From: TMED14 sp964475135
GTDB taxonomy: Bacteria > Bacteroidota > Bacteroidia > Flavobacteriales > Schleiferiaceae
Length of the DNA stretch: 8,522 bases
Reading direction: 5' to 3'
Assembly (NCBI GenBank): GCA_964475135.1
Contig: CAYYWL010000044.1
Span: forward strand, 1-8,522
Positions 5,194-8,522 of the stretch are shown piece by piece. The position numbers and the translations under genes are program-made. Position 1 is the stretch's first letter, and each line of letters opens with the position of its first letter. The notes beneath the pieces were generated by a model. It did not search any database, was not told the DNA's origin, and saw nothing but the letters and a program-made list of their open reading frames with translations.

Positions 5194-7158
5194 CTACGGC
5201 AAGATTTCGAAGGCCGTTCGTCGGTTGCGTGCGCGCCCCTCTTCGGTCTGATTGCTGGCTACCGGCCGTGCCGCTCCGTAACCCTTGGCAGTTAGGCGGG
5301 CGCGATCTACTCCGAGCTGAACAAGGTGACTGAGGACCTGCTGTGCGCGCTGCTGCGACAGGGCCAAGTTGGCGGATGCCGCCCCAACATTGTCGGTATG
5401 CCCCTGGATTTCAATGCGAAACTCCGGATGGCGTTGTAGGTAGCGCGCGAAGCCCTCTAGGGCGAGTCGGTCCTCGGGGCTGAGTTCGGAACTGGCGGTT
5501 CGAAAGAGAATGCTTCTCAGGGCAAATTCGGTTCCGGGAGCCGCCTTACGTGCCGTCAACGCTGGAATCTCTTCGTCCTCGGTGTATTCTTCAAGGCGCA
5601 AGGCCGTATACCCAAGCTCAGGGTGCTCAAGCTCGAGAACGCTCGAAGCAAGGTCTTCGCGGGCGATTACGGCGGTGAAGCTTCGGCTCGTGGCATCCAC
5701 CACCACCAACTGGCTGGACTTGGTTTTGAGGTTTTCGATGCGGATTTGGGTGGGCCGTCCGTCCTCGGGAAGGTCGCCGTCGACGGTTCCGCGCACAAAA
5801 GCCACCTGTCGCCCCGCGGCATCGGCCGGAAGGGCAAAGCGCATCAGGTCGTAGCCACTCCCCTCGCGGCGCTGACTGAAGTAGCCCAATGGTTCGTTGG
5901 CGTGCACTCCGAATCCGAGCTCATCTTCTTCAGTGTTGATTGGATATCCCAAGTTAATCGGCTGCATGAGCGCGGTCCAGTTTGTGTAGAACACGTCGAG
6001 CCCGCCCATTCCTGGGTGGCCGTCACTTGAAAAGAATAGGGTCCGGCCGTCGGCGTGCAAAAACGGCGATTTTTCGTCTCCGTCGGTATTGATTGCGGGC
6101 CCGAGGTTTTCGGGCTGCGTCCAGGATCCGTCGGGGTTTCGCTGGGTAGTCCAGAGGTCGAGTCCGCCACGTCCTCCCGGACGGTCGCTCGAAAAGATGA
6201 TGCGGTCGCCGTTGGCCGAGAGCGCACCTTGGGATTCCCAGTGGGTCGGCGTGGACGCTTCGTCGAGGCGCCGCAGCGTCGACCACTCGCCGAGTTCGCG
6301 GTGGGCCACAAAGAGGTCGCAGTTGCGGTAACCGTTGGCATCAGGAGCGCATACCGTAAGCACCATCCACTGGTCGTCGGCACTGACCGAGGGGCCGCCT
6401 TCGTTCAATCCCGCGTTAAATGGGTGCTCCAAGGGGCGGACTTCGACGCTTCCTTCCTGTGGAATTCCTTCGCACAAGGCCTCCTCAAGGTAGGTCCGGG
6501 CCGCGGGGCCACTTTTGCGGTCGACCACGCTGCGGCGGCGCGTAAGGTACCATTTGCTTCCGTCGGGGCTTCGAACCGCCAAAAATTCATCGGCCGAGGT
6601 CGCCAGGCCCTCGATGGGCTCGGGGTTGAACGGAACCGGATGGGCCCGCAGCGAGTCTTCAAGCTCGAAGCGGCGAAGCCAACGCCGGGCCTCTGGCCCC
6701 GCGTTGGGCGAGGCCCAGTACCGCTGGGCCTCGGCGCGCCTTCCCTGGCCCGCGTGAAGCGCCCCAATCCGAAATGCCAGGTCGCTCAGGTAGTCGGGAC
6801 AGGCCGCGAAGACCTTTTCGTAAAGGGCCAGGGCGGCGCGCTCTTCGCCTACGAGCAGGGCGAGTTCCGCATCGAGGTACCAACCGTGAATGGATTCCGG
6901 CTCCTTGCGGCGAATACTCGAAATGTAGACTTGCGCCATCGGGCGGTCTCCTTTGGCCAATGCTCCCTCGGCTTTGAGCACCTGGGATGACGGGGCTCCG
7001 GCCTTTACGCAATCACCTAACTGAACTTGGCCCTGAGCAGCCCATGCGAGTAACCAGAAACCAACTATTCGAATCCGCCAACCTACGACCGGCAACCAGA
7101 AACCAGAAACCGGCAACCGCCGGCCGATGGACGGCAAACTCACTCTGCCCCGTGCCAT
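5194..7158 (-). CDS. OmpA-family envelope protein with TPR, PD40 propeller and CRD-like domains (PorE-like architecture)
   Basis: With the ATG at 7158 the protein has 654 residues. TPR-like helices span about 55-150. PD40/WD40-like propeller blades span about 185-445, with repeated motifs IIFSSDRPGGRGGLDLW (320-336) and LFFSSDGHPGMGGLDVFY (374-391). A carboxypeptidase-regulatory-like beta domain lies at about 450-525 and a C-terminal OmpA domain at 545-654. The OmpA domain keeps the peptidoglycan-binding signature: Asp589 in GHTDN and NLALSQQRA (597-605) with Arg604. This order matches PorE, the type IX secretion component that anchors to peptidoglycan, but similar paralogs exist and no other T9SS gene is visible. 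A signal peptide core (IVGFWLLAWAA, 31-41) is present without a lipobox, unlike lipoprotein PorE. The start is doubtful: the ATG overlaps the transporter gene by 19 bases and gives a long n-region, while TTG codons at 7116 and 7095 give more usual signal peptides. G+C is high. Confidence 0.85.
   Translation of the reverse strand: MARGRVSLPSIGRRLPVSGFWLPVVGWRIRIVGFWLLAWAAQGQVQLGDCVKAGAPSSQVLKAEGALAKGDRPMAQVYISSIRRKEPESIHGWYLDAELALLVGEERAALALYEKVFAACPDYLSDLAFRIGALHAGQGRRAEAQRYWASPNAGPEARRWLRRFELEDSLRAHPVPFNPEPIEGLATSADEFLAVRSPDGSKWYLTRRRSVVDRKSGPAARTYLEEALCEGIPQEGSVEVRPLEHPFNAGLNEGGPSVSADDQWMVLTVCAPDANGYRNCDLFVAHRELGEWSTLRRLDEASTPTHWESQGALSANGDRIIFSSDRPGGRGGLDLWTTQRNPDGSWTQPENLGPAINTDGDEKSPFLHADGRTLFFSSDGHPGMGGLDVFYTNWTALMQPINLGYPINTEEDELGFGVHANEPLGYFSQRREGSGYDLMRFALPADAAGRQVAFVRGTVDGDLPEDGRPTQIRIENLKTKSSQLVVVDATSRSFTAVIAREDLASSVLELEHPELGYTALRLEEYTEDEEIPALTARKAAPGTEFALRSILFRTASSELSPEDRLALEGFARYLQRHPEFRIEIQGHTDNVGAASANLALSQQRAQQVLSHLVQLGVDRARLTAKGYGAARPVASNQTEEGRARNRRTAFEILP
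7052..7118 (-). repeat. Degenerate short repeat (AACCAGAAACC / ACCGGCAACC) in the signal-peptide region
   Basis: On the + strand AACCAGAAACC occurs at 7052-7062, 7094-7104 and 7101-7111 (the last two overlapping), and ACCGGCAACC at 7088-7097 and 7109-7118. I recall similar runs in intergenic DNA of some Bacteroidota, but cannot verify this here. Two AACCAGAAACC copies are 42 bases apart and in the same frame of the OmpA-family gene, so both encode GFWL. Confidence 0.6.
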
Positions 7159-8522
7159 TGGTTTTCACTCGCCGCGACGGTGAGGGCCACGGCGGCATCA
7201 CTTGAAACATTGACGACGGTACGGCACATGTCCAGAATGCGGTCAACCGGGAAAATAAGTGCAATCCAAGCGGGGTTTAGTCCGACCGCGTCAAGCACCA
7301 TTATGAGCATGATGAGACCCGCAGAAGGAATAGCTGCGGCTCCGACCGAGGCGGCCACAGCGGTAACTACGATCGTCACCTGCTGCGCGACACTCAGGTC
7401 AACAAGGTGAAACTGGGCCAGAAAAATAACGGCTACCGCCTGATAGAGACTCGTACCGTCCATGTTTACAGTGGCCCCAATCGGAAGCGTAAATTGACTG
7501 ACTTGCTCATCAACCTTGAGGTTGTCGTGCACGCATTCGAGGGTGACCGGAAGAGTTGCAGCAGATGACGAGGTGCTGAAGGCGAGCAGCTGGGCGGGAC
7601 GCATTCCACGAAAGAAAAATTTGAAACTTTTAATCCAGGACCAACCGTGCTTGCGTGTTCCGAACCATACTAAAGTTGGGTACAACGTCAATAGTAGGAC
7701 CACTAATCCACCGAACACGGTCAGCATGTAGGTGCCATAGGTTTGGAGCAAGTTGGGTAAGCGTCCGGGGTCATCACCGGTCAACTGAGTGAGGGTTCCG
7801 GCCATCAGTGCAAATACAAAGAAGGGTGCCGCATTCATTACCACGACGACCATGTGCACAAATACCGAGGACAATTGTGCCATCAAGGGACGAACACGGT
7901 CGGTTTGTTCGCGAGGCATAAGGACAAGGATCACACCAAAGAAGATGGCAAACACAATAATTTGAAGCATACTTCCGTCATTCAACGCCTCAAATACGTT
8001 GCTTGGAACCATTTCATGAAGAAACTCAAGTGGACCGCGGCTTTCGCCACGAACCGATGCAATTTGCGCATCCAGAGTGGCATCTACAGTGGACACAGCT
8101 TCAGCGGCCGTGGCATCAGTGAGCCACTGTCCATCAGGGCTCGGACGATCATTAGCCTTCAGCCACGCTTCAAATCCGCGTCTGTTTTCCATCCTTTGTT
8201 CGTAGCTCGCCGTGAGTCCCGGCTTCACAAGGTTGACTACGAATACTCCCGTCACGATCGCAGCGAGGGTGGTAAATAAATAGAGCCCCAAGGTCTTGCC
8301 ACCAATGCGGCCAAGTGCCTTAGGGTTACCTACCTGACCTACCCCGTCGATGATGCTGAAGAGCACCAGCGGAACCGCGATCAACTTCATTGCATTGATG
8401 AAGAGCTTGCCAAATGGTGCAAACCAGTCGGCGGTGAACTGGGCTCCGCCCGCAAAGGCAGACCCGATGGCCCAAAGAAGACCCGCGCCCATTCCGAGCA
8501 GAATTTTGTGGTGAAGTTTCAT
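7140..8522 (-). CDS. Dicarboxylate/amino acid:cation symporter (SLC1/DAACS family)
   Basis: This 460-residue inner-membrane protein is a complete SLC1-type secondary transporter; its ATG occupies the last three bases of the window. The family signatures are all present: the serine-rich tip of hairpin 1 (STSSSAATLP, 316-325), NMDGT in TM7 (353-357), the hairpin 2 segment IPSAGLIMLIMVLDAVGL, and the TM8 motif with Asp427, Asp431, Arg434, Thr435, Asn438 and Asp442. Arg434 corresponds to the residue that pairs with the side-chain carboxylate in Glt(Ph), so the likely substrate is an acidic amino acid or dicarboxylate taken up with Na+ or H+. Ser441 replaces the usual Gly before Asp442. A hydrophilic stretch at about 103-163, after TM3, is longer than in Glt(Ph) (length judged from memory), probably on the periplasmic side. 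The 3' end overlaps the longest version of the OmpA-family gene. Its promoter lies beyond the window. Confidence 0.95.
   Translation of the reverse strand: MKLHHKILLGMGAGLLWAIGSAFAGGAQFTADWFAPFGKLFINAMKLIAVPLVLFSIIDGVGQVGNPKALGRIGGKTLGLYLFTTLAAIVTGVFVVNLVKPGLTASYEQRMENRRGFEAWLKANDRPSPDGQWLTDATAAEAVSTVDATLDAQIASVRGESRGPLEFLHEMVPSNVFEALNDGSMLQIIVFAIFFGVILVLMPREQTDRVRPLMAQLSSVFVHMVVVVMNAAPFFVFALMAGTLTQLTGDDPGRLPNLLQTYGTYMLTVFGGLVVLLLTLYPTLVWFGTRKHGWSWIKSFKFFFRGMRPAQLLAFSTSSSAATLPVTLECVHDNLKVDEQVSQFTLPIGATVNMDGTSLYQAVAVIFLAQFHLVDLSVAQQVTIVVTAVAASVGAAAIPSAGLIMLIMVLDAVGLNPAWIALIFPVDRILDMCRTVVNVSSDAAVALTVAASENQWHGAE

Noticed and set aside
5169..5240. tRNA-like string with CTGTGGCGCAGCGG, resembling a tRNA D-arm.
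   Set aside because: No acceptor stem, anticodon arm or GGTTCGAATCC-type T-arm could be built around it, and it runs into the end of the OmpA-family coding region.
6055..6990. A 311-codon open frame on the + strand.
   Set aside because: It lies wholly antisense to the OmpA-family gene, in GC-rich DNA where stop codons are rare, and its translation shows no recognisable domain. The minus-strand frame has clear propeller motifs in the same place.

Overview
The window looks like a piece of Bacteroidota chromosome, most likely a relatively GC-rich member of the Flavobacteriales or a nearby order. The evidence is protein style (an M1 metallopeptidase, a chromosomal Soj-type ParA, a two-parvulin SurA-like isomerase, a DUF3347 lipoprotein and an OmpA/PD40 protein, all in forms I associate with that phylum). 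It is supported by TAnnTTTG-type -7 promoter elements and the lack of Shine-Dalgarno sequences before the starts. No database search was possible, so all family names rest on motifs read by eye.

Left arm, + strand (1-5099). The 3' part of an M1 metallopeptidase gene enters from the left edge. A small DUF3347 lipoprotein gene follows after 16 bases, then parA with a GTG start, a SurA-like periplasmic peptidylprolyl isomerase, and rplS for ribosomal protein bL19. The three middle genes each carry a TAnnTTTG-like element only 4-5 bases before the start codon, so they may be transcribed separately with almost no 5' leader. rplS is different: it has a well-formed -33/-7 promoter overlapping the isomerase stop codon and about 90 bases of leader that can fold into a long hairpin. 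A rho-independent terminator closes this arm at 5125-5155.

Right arm, - strand (5194-8522). A complete SLC1-type dicarboxylate/amino-acid:cation symporter starts exactly at the right edge. It is followed by, and slightly overlaps, a 654-residue envelope protein with TPR-like, PD40-propeller, CRD-like and OmpA domains, an order resembling the type IX secretion component PorE. The overlap suggests co-transcription. A short degenerate repeat (AACCAGAAACC) lies in the signal-peptide region of this gene and makes its true start uncertain. This gene is visibly richer in G+C than the transporter.

Functionally the window is mostly housekeeping and envelope biology: protein turnover, outer-membrane protein folding, a candidate metal-binding lipoprotein, peptidoglycan anchoring, nutrient uptake, chromosome segregation and translation. 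I found no phage, transposon, CRISPR or defence system. The most interesting items are the structured rplS leader, whose apical hairpin also resembles a parS site with one extra central base; a chromosomal-type parA without an adjacent parB; the repeat-encoded signal peptide; and the repeated start-proximal promoter elements.
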